A stretch of DNA of 64,000 nucleotides from CAZLCC01 sp964570845 (GCA_964570845.1 CAZMZB010000002.1:62001-126000); one strand, 5' to 3'. Positions 32,775 through 41,098 are shown, counted from the first letter of the stretch. The notes: a model not told the origin generated them from the letters alone. Numbers and translations are program-made.

Positions 32775-33473
32775 CTATAAATGCGGATGTTGATCACGAA
32801 TTGCTTTTCGATGCTCTTTGTAATTCGGATCGCACATTGCCACTAAGTGCCAGAAATCGGCACTGTGATTCATTTCTTTCGTATGACAAAGTTCATGAAT
32901 TAAAACATAATCTATAAGCTCAAATGGCAGTTTCATTAGTGCGATATTCAGGCTGATAGTTCCACTTGTTGAACAGCTTCCCCATCGACTACCAGCATGG
33001 CTAAAGCGTACTTTTTCATAAGTAAAGCCAAATTTATTGGAAAAATAGGCTAAACGACGAGGTAAGTAGGCTTTTGCTTCGTTACGTAAAGCCTTAATGA
33101 CCACTGGACGAATGAGCATTGTCACGCCCGGATCATCCAGCCTATCATTTTCAGCAAGATATACAATAACATGTGGCTTTTTATACTCCACTGCGGTTTC
33201 GCTCGCACTCGCCTCTTCAACTAAAAGGTGATGAGATTTACCGATTTGTGCGTCCGCTTCGTAGCGCGGCAAACTGTTTTCCTGATTTTCAATGAGCATC
33301 CTGATCTCACTGTGCGATTGCTTTAAAAAGCGCTTCACCAGCATCATCGGAGTATAGAGCGGTGCTGAAATACGAAGCGTGCCGTTTGGAGCCACGCGCA
33401 AGCGAATGTGTTTTGACCTGGCGCTACGCCGTACTACCACCTCGCCAAATTCGCTATCGTGGATATAAGGCAT
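32775..33473 (-). CDS. YgjP/SprT-like zinc metalloprotease (DUF45)
   Basis: The 232-residue protein has the DUF45/YgjP layout: a beta-rich N-terminal part (VVVRRSARSKHIRLRVAPNGTLRIS), RWGSCSTSGTISLNIALMKLP (about 167-187) and the zinc motif HELCHTKEMNHSADFW (about 193-208). HExxH provides two ligands and the later His a third. Members are predicted cytoplasmic peptidases of unknown substrate. It is nine bases downstream of the kinase-like gene, so they are probably cotranscribed. Confidence 0.88.
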   Translation of the reverse strand: MPYIHDSEFGEVVVRRSARSKHIRLRVAPNGTLRISAPLYTPMMLVKRFLKQSHSEIRMLIENQENSLPRYEADAQIGKSHHLLVEEASASETAVEYKKPHVIVYLAENDRLDDPGVTMLIRPVVIKALRNEAKAYLPRRLAYFSNKFGFTYEKVRFSHAGSRWGSCSTSGTISLNIALMKLPFELIDYVLIHELCHTKEMNHSADFWHLVAMCDPNYKEHRKAIRDQHPHL

Positions 33474-33482
33474 ACTTCTTCT

Positions 33483-34121
33483 CTATCTTATCTTGACATT
33501 TCGCCGTACTGGCCGGTCTATATCGTGGCGTTCAGGAGCAAGTTTATGCCCGGTAAGATGAGGATTTATCTCTTCACGCGGTGTTACTAACTTTTTTAGC
33601 ACCGCCTTTACTTGAGTTGTATGCACATGCTTACCGCTGATAACCACGTAATGCTCATTTGTTGTAAGCGGTGAAAAACGCTTTATCTCTTTTTCGAATT
33701 CTTCTGCAGTCAAACGTTGGTTATATGCATCGTCTGCGCGGCGCTTGGAACGTCTCAGTGAGCGTTGTTTTGCTGTGCGTTCATCAATCTGCACCCATAC
33801 AGCTAACACTTTGTAACCGTGCTTTTCAGCCAACTTCTTGAGCTGTGTTCTTTCAGCTTTCGTATTACCGCCGCCATCAATAATAAATGTCTTTTGTGTT
33901 TTGATAAGCTCTTCGGTTTGATACTCTGCCACTCGCTTGATAATTATCCGCTCTTCCTTAGAATAGGTTGGCTCGGCAAAAAGCTCATAGCGCAGTCTGT
34001 CATAACTGACGATTGGTGCACCAAATGTTTCTGAAAATTGCCTGGCAAAAAAACTTTTGCCCGCGCCAGGCGCTCCCACTGTCACGATAATAAGTGGCTT
34101 TGATAGACTCAACGATTTCAT
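33483..34121 (-). CDS. P-loop kinase-like ATPase
   Basis: The 212-residue protein has Walker A GAPGAGKS (17-24), a YDRLRYELF segment and a lid-like arginine-rich stretch TAKQRSLRRSKRRADD (about 114-129). This resembles polynucleotide-kinase or zeta-toxin type small-molecule kinases. The C-terminal 40 residues are basic. The substrate is unknown. TATACT (34129-34134) lies seven bases before the ATG and no SD is seen, so the message is probably leaderless and continues into the metalloprotease gene. Confidence 0.75.
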   Translation of the reverse strand: MKSLSLSKPLIIVTVGAPGAGKSFFARQFSETFGAPIVSYDRLRYELFAEPTYSKEERIIIKRVAEYQTEELIKTQKTFIIDGGGNTKAERTQLKKLAEKHGYKVLAVWVQIDERTAKQRSLRRSKRRADDAYNQRLTAEEFEKEIKRFSPLTTNEHYVVISGKHVHTTQVKAVLKKLVTPREEINPHLTGHKLAPERHDIDRPVRRNVKIR

Positions 34122-34178
34122 GTTAGCTAGTATAGCAAATTATGGCCTAATTGCTATAATAGAGCAGTAGTTCGCTAT

Positions 34179-34255
34179 AGGGGTATAGCTCAGCTGGCTA
34201 GAGCACAGGTCTCCAAAACCTGGTGTCGGGGGTTCGAGTCCCTCTACCCCTGCCA
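34179..34255 (+). tRNA. tRNA-Trp (anticodon CCA)
   Basis: Acceptor AGGGGTA pairs with TACCCCT. The D-arm is GCTCAGCTGGCTAGAGC, the anticodon stem CAGGT/ACCTG encloses CTCCAAA giving CCA, and the T-loop is GTTCGAGTC. Discriminator G and CCA are encoded. TATAAT lies at 34155-34160. Confidence 0.97.
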
Positions 34256-34267
34256 AACTTGTGATTA

Positions 34268-34289
34268 AAAGACTTCTTTGGAAGTCTTT
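34268..34289 (+). terminator. Terminator after tRNA-Trp
   Basis: AAAGACTTC and GAAGTCTTT form a 9-bp stem with a four-base loop, followed by ATCTATTT. It lies 12 bases after the tRNA. Confidence 0.65.
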
Positions 34290-34357
34290 ATCTATTTATT
34301 GTATAAAATACAAGTAAATGTTACTCTATGTGTTATAAGAAGTTTTATAACTTTTTT

Positions 34358-34367
34358 GCTCACCAAC
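34358..34367 (+). repeat. Left arm of inverted repeat around cassette 3
   Basis: GCTCACCAAC is the perfect reverse complement of GTTGGTGAGC at 34722-34731. Pairing can extend past one mismatch (AAC with GTA). It lies 18 bases before the start codon of the 34386 gene. Confidence 0.65.
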
Positions 34368-34385
34368 AACCCAAGAAAGCTATGC

Positions 34386-34718
34386 ATGAATATTCATGAC
34401 TTTGAAAAACTTCAAGAAGATAAGGCTGTCGTAGATAAAGTTGCGTCGGCAACGTTTTACGAGAGAGGAAGATCTCAAGATCCGAGCTTTACCGCCATGT
34501 GGGCAGAGGTGCCCGAAGAGGTTAAAGCTGAAAATGCCAAAATTGGTTTTGCGGCAATTCATGCTTTGGTTGATGACTATACGACCAAGGGCTGTACGTG
34601 CGAATACTGCACATGGCAGCCAGAGTCAGGCAAGCCACGGCGCATCATGTGTAAACAGAGGTGGGATCGCCTTCCCGCAGAGGCTCGAGTAGAAATAGCT
34701 GAATCAGTCGATGATTGA
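34386..34718 (+). CDS. Small orphan protein with a CxCxxC cluster (cassette 3)
   Basis: The 110-residue protein begins at ATG 34386. A longer frame from a TTG at 34278 would start inside the tRNA terminator and is rejected. Residues 1-68 are acidic and helical. Then C70, C72, C75 and C89 form a compact cluster (CTCEYC ... MCK) followed by a basic QRWDRLP, which could bind zinc or an Fe-S cluster or be redox active. No signal peptide and no known family. The ribosome-binding site is weak (AAGAAAG). Like the genes at 19870 and 22579 it stands alone on the plus strand with a strong 3' hairpin and inverted repeats linking its two untranslated ends. Confidence 0.6.
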   Translation: MNIHDFEKLQEDKAVVDKVASATFYERGRSQDPSFTAMWAEVPEEVKAENAKIGFAAIHALVDDYTTKGCTCEYCTWQPESGKPRRIMCKQRWDRLPAEARVEIAESVDD

Positions 34719-34721
34719 GTA

Positions 34722-34731
34722 GTTGGTGAGC
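34722..34731 (+). repeat. Right arm of inverted repeat around cassette 3
   Basis: GTTGGTGAGC starts three bases after the stop codon and runs straight into the 3' hairpin. It is the perfect reverse complement of 34358-34367. Confidence 0.65.
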
Positions 34732-34768
34732 AGCCTAACTTCTGGTTAATATATCGGAAGTTAGGCTG
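34731..34768 (+). terminator. Strong 3' hairpin of cassette 3
   Basis: CAGCCTAACTTC (34731-34742) and GAAGTTAGGCTG (34757-34768) form a perfect 12-bp stem with a 14-base loop, followed by TGTCATCTTTTAA. Confidence 0.75.
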
Positions 34769-34876
34769 TGTCATCTTTTAATACAAGACCAAAAAATACC
34801 TTGGTATAAGATATATTATGGTCACATGCTGTGCACCAGCTGGTTTTTTATAGCTTAATGATACAATGAGGGTGGT

Positions 34877-35368
34877 ATGGCGAATATCATACGACAGCTG
34901 GGAAGGCGCACTATTGAGGCGGGACAGAAGAGTCGAGACCGACTTCGCCCTGATAATACTAAGCTGTATCGAAAATTAAAGAATTTAGGTAAGTCAACAC
35001 AGGATAAACTTATAAAAGTCGATGCAGTGTTTCCATTCGATTTATTTCCGGATACGATCATTATCGATCGAGCAAAAGTGACGGTAATTAAGCGTAACTT
35101 CTTCTTTGTTGAGCAAAAGTCGAGCATTAGTACCGAAGACCTTTTAAATGTTGAAATGGGCTTAGGCCCATTTTTTGGCACCATAAAATTACATAGTCGA
35201 TTTTTTGTTGACGGGCAGCTTGAGGTACGATTTTTATGGCGTAAGGATGCACGGCTTGTAGAGCGAATTTTGCAGGCTATCATTATCGCCCGGCAACATG
35301 GTATTGACGTAGCGGAAATCCCGAGAGAAGACTTACTGGCAGAGCTGCATCGAATTGGTAGACGTTAG
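34877..35368 (+). CDS. Hypothetical PH-like-domain protein
   Basis: In the 163-residue protein, residues 1-45 are strongly basic and helical. Residues 50-130 alternate short strands (FPDTIIIDRAKVTVIKRNFFF, GPFFGTIKLHSRFF, LEVRFLW) in a way that suggests a small PH-like beta barrel. A C-terminal helix follows. There is no signal or membrane segment. TACAAT at 34862-34867 lies nine bases before the ATG with GAGGGTGG between, so it has its own promoter. I recognise no function. Confidence 0.65.
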   Translation: MANIIRQLGRRTIEAGQKSRDRLRPDNTKLYRKLKNLGKSTQDKLIKVDAVFPFDLFPDTIIIDRAKVTVIKRNFFFVEQKSSISTEDLLNVEMGLGPFFGTIKLHSRFFVDGQLEVRFLWRKDARLVERILQAIIIARQHGIDVAEIPREDLLAELHRIGRR

Positions 35369-35443
35369 AGCTATTTGTCAGATATATTTTTATGTTATTA
35401 AATGAATATTGAAGACATGAGCAAATATAAAAAGGAATAGAAC

Positions 35444-36604
35444 ATGCATGTAGTGATTGTTGGCGGCGGATTTGCCGGAATAAAAAGTGCTTTAGAACTA
35501 AGCAAAGACAAACAGTTTGAGATAACGCTTATATCTGATCAGGACTACTTCCTGCATCACGCTACCCTTTACGCCACGGCAACGGGACGAAGTACTAAAG
35601 AGTCTGTTATCAAGCTGGCTGAAATCTTTGCTGGTCATGAGAATGTGCAGGTTATTCAAGATGAGGTAACCAAGTTTGATCCGGGACGTAAAACAGTTGC
35701 CGGAAAACATGATCGTTATGAATACGACATGCTTATTTTGGCGCTCGGCGTAGTAACGACTCATTTTCATATTGATGGTTTGAAGCAACACTGCTATGGC
35801 ATTAAAACACTGTCAGAAGTGCGGCGTTTTAAAGAACATATTTATGACAATCTGGTAGTTGATGGCGAGGTTGATAAAAACTATGTTGTCGTCGGGGCTG
35901 GACCAACAGGAGTTGAACTGGCCGCTGCAATGACGGGTTATCTTGATGAAATGGCTCAAAAATATACAAGCGAAAACGCCAAAGCTCACGTTAGTTTAGT
36001 TGAAGCTAGTCCATGCGTCTTGCCGATGATGCCGCGTGTTGCCAGCAAGAAAGTGGCGCGTCAGCTCAAACAGCTCGGCGTACGCCTGATGACGGGGCAA
36101 AGGGTTGAGGGCCAAACGAAAGACGCCATCATTATCAACGGCAAAAATATCCCTTCGCATACGGTAATCTGGACATCCGGCGTAGCAAATCATCCTTTCT
36201 TTAAAAAACACAAAGAATTTTTCGTGTTTGCACCAAATGGTAAAGTGGTGGTCGATGAACATATGAAGGCGCTCAGCCATGTCTATGTGATTGGCGATAA
36301 TGCAGCAACCAAGTATAGCGGTGTAGCACTGACGGCATTGAGAGATGCTAGATTTATCGCCAGCCATTTCAAGCGAATCGTGCACTCTAAACCCCTAAAG
36401 CCTCACAGTCCTTTACGAAAACCGATCATCACTGTTCCCGTCGGAGAAACATGGGCAATTATTCAAGGGCGAAACTGGCGAATCACGGGTAGGCTTGGCG
36501 CATGGATTCGTCGGGCTACTGAGCTTTATAATTATTGTAATTTTCTGCCCCTACCAAAAGCCTGGAAAGCATGGCGTGAGTATCATGTTCGCGAAGAATT
36601 ATAA
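35444..36604 (+). CDS. NDH-2-like NAD(P)/FAD-dependent oxidoreductase
   Basis: The 386-residue flavoprotein has a first dinucleotide fold VIVGGGFAGIKSALEL (4-19, FAD), a second VVVGAGPTGVELAAAM (about 147-162, NADH) and the FAD-contacting VIGDNAA (about 285-291). The C-terminal amphipathic helices (WIRRATELYNYCNFLPLPKAW) suit membrane attachment. This fits type II NADH dehydrogenases, which oxidise NADH and reduce quinones without pumping protons; a disulphide-reductase role is unlikely since no CxxxxC pair is seen. TTGTCA (35375-35380) and TTAAAT (35398-35403) form a promoter, and AAAGGA precedes the ATG. Confidence 0.85.
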   Translation: MHVVIVGGGFAGIKSALELSKDKQFEITLISDQDYFLHHATLYATATGRSTKESVIKLAEIFAGHENVQVIQDEVTKFDPGRKTVAGKHDRYEYDMLILALGVVTTHFHIDGLKQHCYGIKTLSEVRRFKEHIYDNLVVDGEVDKNYVVVGAGPTGVELAAAMTGYLDEMAQKYTSENAKAHVSLVEASPCVLPMMPRVASKKVARQLKQLGVRLMTGQRVEGQTKDAIIINGKNIPSHTVIWTSGVANHPFFKKHKEFFVFAPNGKVVVDEHMKALSHVYVIGDNAATKYSGVALTALRDARFIASHFKRIVHSKPLKPHSPLRKPIITVPVGETWAIIQGRNWRITGRLGAWIRRATELYNYCNFLPLPKAWKAWREYHVREEL

Positions 36605-36620
36605 AAACCTAGCATAAGCA

Positions 36621-36649
36621 TTGTCATTCCTCTGTAAGATCGCTATACT
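36621..36649 (+). promoter_or_regulatory. Promoter of the alpha-glucan operon
   Basis: TTGTCA (36621-36626), a 17-base spacer and TATACT (36644-36649). Transcription should begin near 36656, giving a leader of about 50 bases before the GT4 start. Confidence 0.75.
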
Positions 36650-36672
36650 TGAAGGTAAGTAAAAAGGAGTAC

Positions 36673-36705
36673 GTGAAGGCTAGTTTTATAGCAAAAAGAA
36701 AATGA
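36673..36705 (+). CDS. Possible 10-codon leader minicistron before the GT4 gene
   Basis: GTG 36673 lies three bases after AAAGGAG and opens a 10-residue frame (VKASFIAKRK). Its TGA ends one base before the ATG of the glycosyltransferase gene. That gene has no SD of its own, so ribosomes may reach it by reinitiation from this minicistron. The alternative is that the AAGGAG is a chance match. Confidence 0.35.
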   Translation: MKASFIAKRK

Positions 36706-36706
36706 T

Positions 36707-37918
36707 ATGAGAATATTAATGCTCGGGTGGGAGCTTCCTCCGCACAACAGTGGTGGACTTGGGGTAGCTTGCTATCACATGTCAAAGGCCTTGGCACAAG
36801 AAGGTGCCTCGATTGATTTCGTACTCCCCTATGAAGCTGAGCATGAAAATGTTGAGTTTATGAATATTCATTCGGCAACTCAGCTACTTCCTTTGGAGCG
36901 TTATGGTCTTGGCGCATATGAAAGTTCACAATGTAGCTGCGAAGACAAACATTGCAAGCATGACCTAAGAGACCTGCGGGCTGTACAGCAACAATATAAA
37001 GAATTTGTCGGACAACTGATTAAGAGAAAGCGACCGGAAGTGGTGCATGCTCATGATTGGCTTACTCTAGAAGCTGGTATGCACGCAAAGCAGATTGCTG
37101 GTATTCCTTTGGTAGTACATGTTCACGCGACTGAATTTGATCGTTCGGGAGAGTTGTATGGAAATCCTATTGTGCACGAGGTAGAGCAGCATGGACTGCT
37201 TATGGCGGACAGAATCATTGCTGTGAGCAACATGACAAAAAAATTAATTGTAAAACACTATGGTATCCCCGAAGACAAAGTGGAGGTGATTCATAACAGC
37301 TTGGATATTTCAGCTCTGCAGCCACAGGTATATGATACGAGCACCTATGCCTATTTGGAGTCTATGAAGCAAGAGGGTTACACCGTAGTCACTTCAATTG
37401 GACGTTTGACCGTGCAGAAAGGATTTAACTATTTTGTGCGCGCAGCAGCCCGTGCCAGTGAAAAATACGATAAACTCCTCTTTCTTATTGCTGGTGATGG
37501 TGAGTTGAGAAATGAGCTTTTAGAGCTTTCAGCCGATCTTGGTATTGCAGATAAAGTTTTTTTTACTGGGTTTGTGCGTGGTCAAAGGTGGCGGGACGCA
37601 TATAATGTGGCCGATGTGTTCGTTATGAACTCTGTAAGCGAACCCTTTGGTTTAACCGCTCTTGAGGCAGCAGCTCATGATAATGCGATAATTATTAGTC
37701 GACAATCCGGTGTTGGCGAGGTGCTTCATAGTGTCTTCCGGTTTGATTACTGGGATGTTGATCGTTTAGCGGACGAACTGGTGAATATTGCTGCTTCCCC
37801 TGCTCTTTCAAGTGAATTAAAGCAGAATGTTGCTCGTGAATATGGCCGCATCTCATGGCAGGATGTTGCTAAAAATTGTCTAAAAGTATACCAGAAGATG
37901 ATTGGAGCGACAGCATGA
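36707..37918 (+). CDS. Family 4 glycosyltransferase, glycogen-synthase-like
   Basis: The 403-residue GT-B enzyme has the N-terminal glycine-rich loop WELPPHNSGGLG (8-19), HAHDW and VHVHATEFDRSGE in the acceptor domain. The donor domain has SIGRLTVQKGFNY and the EPFGLTALEAAAHD motif with its sugar-nucleotide-binding Glu residues. It resembles archaeal-type ADP/UDP-glucose-dependent glycogen synthases. An unusual insert holds C76, C78 and C83 with H82 and H85 (QCSCEDKHCKH), a possible metal site. The gene heads a three-gene operon with GH57 and GH15 enzymes, supporting a role in building an alpha-glucan. Confidence 0.88.
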   Translation: MRILMLGWELPPHNSGGLGVACYHMSKALAQEGASIDFVLPYEAEHENVEFMNIHSATQLLPLERYGLGAYESSQCSCEDKHCKHDLRDLRAVQQQYKEFVGQLIKRKRPEVVHAHDWLTLEAGMHAKQIAGIPLVVHVHATEFDRSGELYGNPIVHEVEQHGLLMADRIIAVSNMTKKLIVKHYGIPEDKVEVIHNSLDISALQPQVYDTSTYAYLESMKQEGYTVVTSIGRLTVQKGFNYFVRAAARASEKYDKLLFLIAGDGELRNELLELSADLGIADKVFFTGFVRGQRWRDAYNVADVFVMNSVSEPFGLTALEAAAHDNAIIISRQSGVGEVLHSVFRFDYWDVDRLADELVNIAASPALSSELKQNVAREYGRISWQDVAKNCLKVYQKMIGATA

Positions 37919-39156
37919 GCGAAAGTAGCCACAATGAACGAGGTGTTGTTTTATACCTTCACGCGCATCAGCCGTATCGCGTGCGCCCCTATAGTGTTTT
38001 TGATACGGCAGTTCACCATGATTATTTTAATGATCAAAACCAACACTCTGAAAGCAATAATCATTCTATCTTTAACAAAGTTGCCGACAAATCATATCGT
38101 CCAACCAATAAGCTTTTGTTAGAGCTTCTGAAAAGACACCCCGAATTTAAGGTGAGTTTGAGTATCACCGGCACGTTAATTGAGCAGTGTGAAATGTGGG
38201 GACGGGACGTATTAGAAGACTTCCGGGCGTTAGTGAAAACCGGTCGAGTCGAGATCGTTTCTGAAACGTATTATCACAGCCTGGCATTTTTTTATAGCCA
38301 AAACGAGTTTAATAAACAGGTTGAGGCGCATTATAAAAAAGTACAGGAAACATTAGGCGCGGCGCCAAAAGTATTTAGGAATACGGAACTCGCTTATAAC
38401 AATACTCTTGCGCAGTGGGCGGAAAGAGCTGGATTTAAAGCAATACTAGCTGAGGGCTGGGATCCCATGCTTGGCTGGCGCAGTCCAAACTTCGTCTATC
38501 GTCCGACTGATACGAGAAATATTAGCTTGCTGACAAAAAACTATAAGCTCAGTGATGACCTTGCTTTCCGATTTTCAGATAAGAACTGGTCTGAGTGGCC
38601 GCTTGACGCGGATAAATATGCTCATTGGCTTAATGCTGCTACTGAGGAGCAGCCGATTGTAAATCTGTTTATGGATTATGAGACCTTCGGTGAGCATCAG
38701 TGGGAAGATATTGGTATTTTTAATTTCTTTCGTCATTTACCGGAAAAATGGCTGGCTCGCGAAGGAAATACATTCTATACTTTAAGTGATGTGGTTGATA
38801 TATTCCCCCCTGTTGATGAAATCGATGCACCGAACACAATTACTTGGGCTGATACGGAGCGGGATCTTACCGCTTGGCTGGGTAATAGTATGCAACAAGA
38901 GGCCATGCGATGCTTATATATGCTTGAGGAAGGCGTGCTGAATACGAAAGATGACGGGTTGATTGCCGATTGGCGAAAATTACAGACGTCAGACCACATG
39001 TATTATATGTGCACTAAATGGTTTAATGACGGTGATGTACATGCTTATTTTAGTCCGTACTCTTCGCCTTATGATGCGTTTCTGTATTATATGAATGCAA
39101 TACGTGATATCCGTTGGCGCGTTATGGAGCACCAGAGAGGATGGTTGCATGGCTAG
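37915..39156 (+). CDS. Family 57 glycoside hydrolase (alpha-amylase / glucanotransferase type)
   Basis: The 413-residue protein carries the GH57 motifs: HAHQP (16-20), the catalytic nucleophile Glu180 in LAEGWDP, and the acid/base Asp254 in FMDYETFGEHQWE. There is no signal peptide, so it acts in the cytoplasm on an internal alpha-glucan, as amylase, branching enzyme or 4-alpha-glucanotransferase. The start is the ATG at 37915 that overlaps the upstream stop as ATGA, with GGAG before it. Coupling to the GT4 and GH15 genes implies one pathway. Confidence 0.92.
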   Translation: MSESSHNERGVVLYLHAHQPYRVRPYSVFDTAVHHDYFNDQNQHSESNNHSIFNKVADKSYRPTNKLLLELLKRHPEFKVSLSITGTLIEQCEMWGRDVLEDFRALVKTGRVEIVSETYYHSLAFFYSQNEFNKQVEAHYKKVQETLGAAPKVFRNTELAYNNTLAQWAERAGFKAILAEGWDPMLGWRSPNFVYRPTDTRNISLLTKNYKLSDDLAFRFSDKNWSEWPLDADKYAHWLNAATEEQPIVNLFMDYETFGEHQWEDIGIFNFFRHLPEKWLAREGNTFYTLSDVVDIFPPVDEIDAPNTITWADTERDLTAWLGNSMQQEAMRCLYMLEEGVLNTKDDGLIADWRKLQTSDHMYYMCTKWFNDGDVHAYFSPYSSPYDAFLYYMNAIRDIRWRVMEHQRGWLHG

Positions 39157-41098
39157 ACCAATTGTACTGAGTAACGGTGAGCTTCATGTTGGCATCAACA
39201 AGTTTGGCGAAGTCCATGACTTTTATTATCCCTATGTTGGACAAGAAAATCATGCTGCCGGAAAGTCATTACGACACAAAGTTGGCGTGTGGGTCGAGGG
39301 GCAACTTAGCTGGATAGATGATGGCAGCTGGGAGATTAGTTTTGATTATCCACACAACTCTCTGATTGGTTACACTCGGGCATATAATCCAAAGCTAAAT
39401 ATTCTATTGGAATTTGACGATGCTGTTGACTCCTATCAAGCTGCATTTCTTCGTAACATTCATGTCGTAAATCAAGAAGATCGCGAGCGCGAGATTAAAT
39501 TATTCCTACATCAGGTGTTCGATATCAGTGACATCGCAAGCAATAGTGATACTGTGCAATATTTGCCAGATAGCAATGCAGTTCTTCATTATAGAGGCCA
39601 TAGAGTATTTCTGGTGAGTGGAGTCTCGAGTGACAATGATGCTTCATTTGATCAATACACAGTCGGGCTTTTTGGAATTGAGGGGCGCTCAGGAACCTTT
39701 GCAGACGCGGAGGATGGAATATTGAGTAGAAATAACGTTGAACATGGCCGGGTTGATTCTACGATTGGCTTTAATCTTCACGTTGCTGCCTTTGCCTCAG
39801 GAAGGGTTAGTTATTGGGTGGCGGTTGGCAAGACACCTCGGGAAACACTGGTTATCGATAAGCGAATTAGAGAGGAAGGTGTGTTGCATCGTATTCTCAT
39901 TACGCATAAATGGTGGCGGGTATGGTTGAAACCGGTGCAAGGATTTATTGGGCAAATTGAAGAAAAATATCGCAAAAACTTTACCCGAAGCCTCCTTATC
40001 ATTAAGGCTCATATGGACAATCGCGGGGCAATTATTGCTAGTACTGATACGACTATGCTCAACTATGCCCGCGATGCTTATGCCTATTGCTGGCCGCGAG
40101 ACGGTGCTTACGTTGTCTGGCCGCTTATCCGACTTGGTTATAAAGAAGAGCCACTGCGCTTTTTTGAGTTTTGCCGCCGGGGACTTCACGCGAACGGCTA
40201 TTTGATGCATAAATACCAAGCGGATGGTGCGTTAGGTTCAAGCTGGCATCCGTATATTCAAGATGGTGTCTCTGCCCCCCCTATTCAAGAAGATGAGACT
40301 GCTACTGTCCTGTTTGTCTTCGCACAATATTACGCCTTGCATAAAGATGAGAAGTTGCTTCGTGATTTTTATCCTACTTTTATTAAACCGATGGCAAACT
40401 TTCTAGCTAGCTATGTTGACGAAACAACAGATCTTCCAAAACCAAGCTATGACTTGTGGGAAGAGGTATTTCTAACCACTACCTACACCACTGCAACAGT
40501 TCAAGCGGCCTTACTCGCCGCTACACACATGGCTGAGGCTTCAAAGGATGAAGACAGCGCAGTTCGTTGGCGGGCTGCTGCAGATGATATATCACTCGCC
40601 GCTCATAAATATCTGATCGACACAGATAAGGGGGTCGCCTATAAGGGTGTCAAAATAAAGGATGGTAAGGTGGAGCCTAATGAAACTCAAGACAGTTCGG
40701 CTGTATTTGGTGCTTTCATGTTTGGCTTACTCCCTCTTGGTAAAGACCTTGAAAACAGCGTTAAGACGCTGAAACAGGCACTTTCTATGCCACCGGGGGG
40801 TGGCCTTGGTCTTGCTCGACATGAAGACGATGGCTACAATCGTGTGAGTGAGAGTATTCCAGGTAACCCTTGGTTCGTGACGACACTATGGTTAGCGCAG
40901 TATTATATCGCCTCTGGAAATGAGGATAAAGCCAAAGAACTACTCGATTGGACGCAAGCACATATGTGGAACACTGGTGTAATCGCAGAGCAAACCAATC
41001 CGTTTACCGACGAGGGAGCTTCCGTTGCCCCACTTGCATGGAGTCAGGCGGAGTTCGTCAGTACGCTCCTTGATTTATTAGCGGAAAAGACTAACTAG
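39149..41098 (+). CDS. Family 15 glycoside hydrolase (glucoamylase/trehalase type)
   Basis: The 649-residue protein has an N-terminal beta-sandwich (about 1-265) and an (alpha/alpha)6 barrel with WPRDGAY (315-321) and the catalytic-acid block YDLWEE (434-439). A second catalytic Glu is likely in AEQTNPFTDEGASVAPLAWSQAEF near the C-terminus. GH15 enzymes release glucose from the ends of alpha-glucans, or split trehalose. ATG 39149 overlaps the GH57 stop by eight bases. No signal peptide. The last four bases overlap the end of convergent rpmG. Confidence 0.92.
   Translation: MARPIVLSNGELHVGINKFGEVHDFYYPYVGQENHAAGKSLRHKVGVWVEGQLSWIDDGSWEISFDYPHNSLIGYTRAYNPKLNILLEFDDAVDSYQAAFLRNIHVVNQEDREREIKLFLHQVFDISDIASNSDTVQYLPDSNAVLHYRGHRVFLVSGVSSDNDASFDQYTVGLFGIEGRSGTFADAEDGILSRNNVEHGRVDSTIGFNLHVAAFASGRVSYWVAVGKTPRETLVIDKRIREEGVLHRILITHKWWRVWLKPVQGFIGQIEEKYRKNFTRSLLIIKAHMDNRGAIIASTDTTMLNYARDAYAYCWPRDGAYVVWPLIRLGYKEEPLRFFEFCRRGLHANGYLMHKYQADGALGSSWHPYIQDGVSAPPIQEDETATVLFVFAQYYALHKDEKLLRDFYPTFIKPMANFLASYVDETTDLPKPSYDLWEEVFLTTTYTTATVQAALLAATHMAEASKDEDSAVRWRAAADDISLAAHKYLIDTDKGVAYKGVKIKDGKVEPNETQDSSAVFGAFMFGLLPLGKDLENSVKTLKQALSMPPGGGLGLARHEDDGYNRVSESIPGNPWFVTTLWLAQYYIASGNEDKAKELLDWTQAHMWNTGVIAEQTNPFTDEGASVAPLAWSQAEFVSTLLDLLAEKTN

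Noticed and set aside
34278..34385. Upstream in-frame TTG start for the cassette 3 gene
   Set aside because: It lies inside the tRNA-Trp terminator, and the added residues are hydrophobic and compositionally different.
35402..35440. 12-codon frame just before the NDH-2-like gene
   Set aside because: Its ATG overlaps the likely -10 region, and the AAAGGA within it is simply the ribosome-binding site of the main gene.
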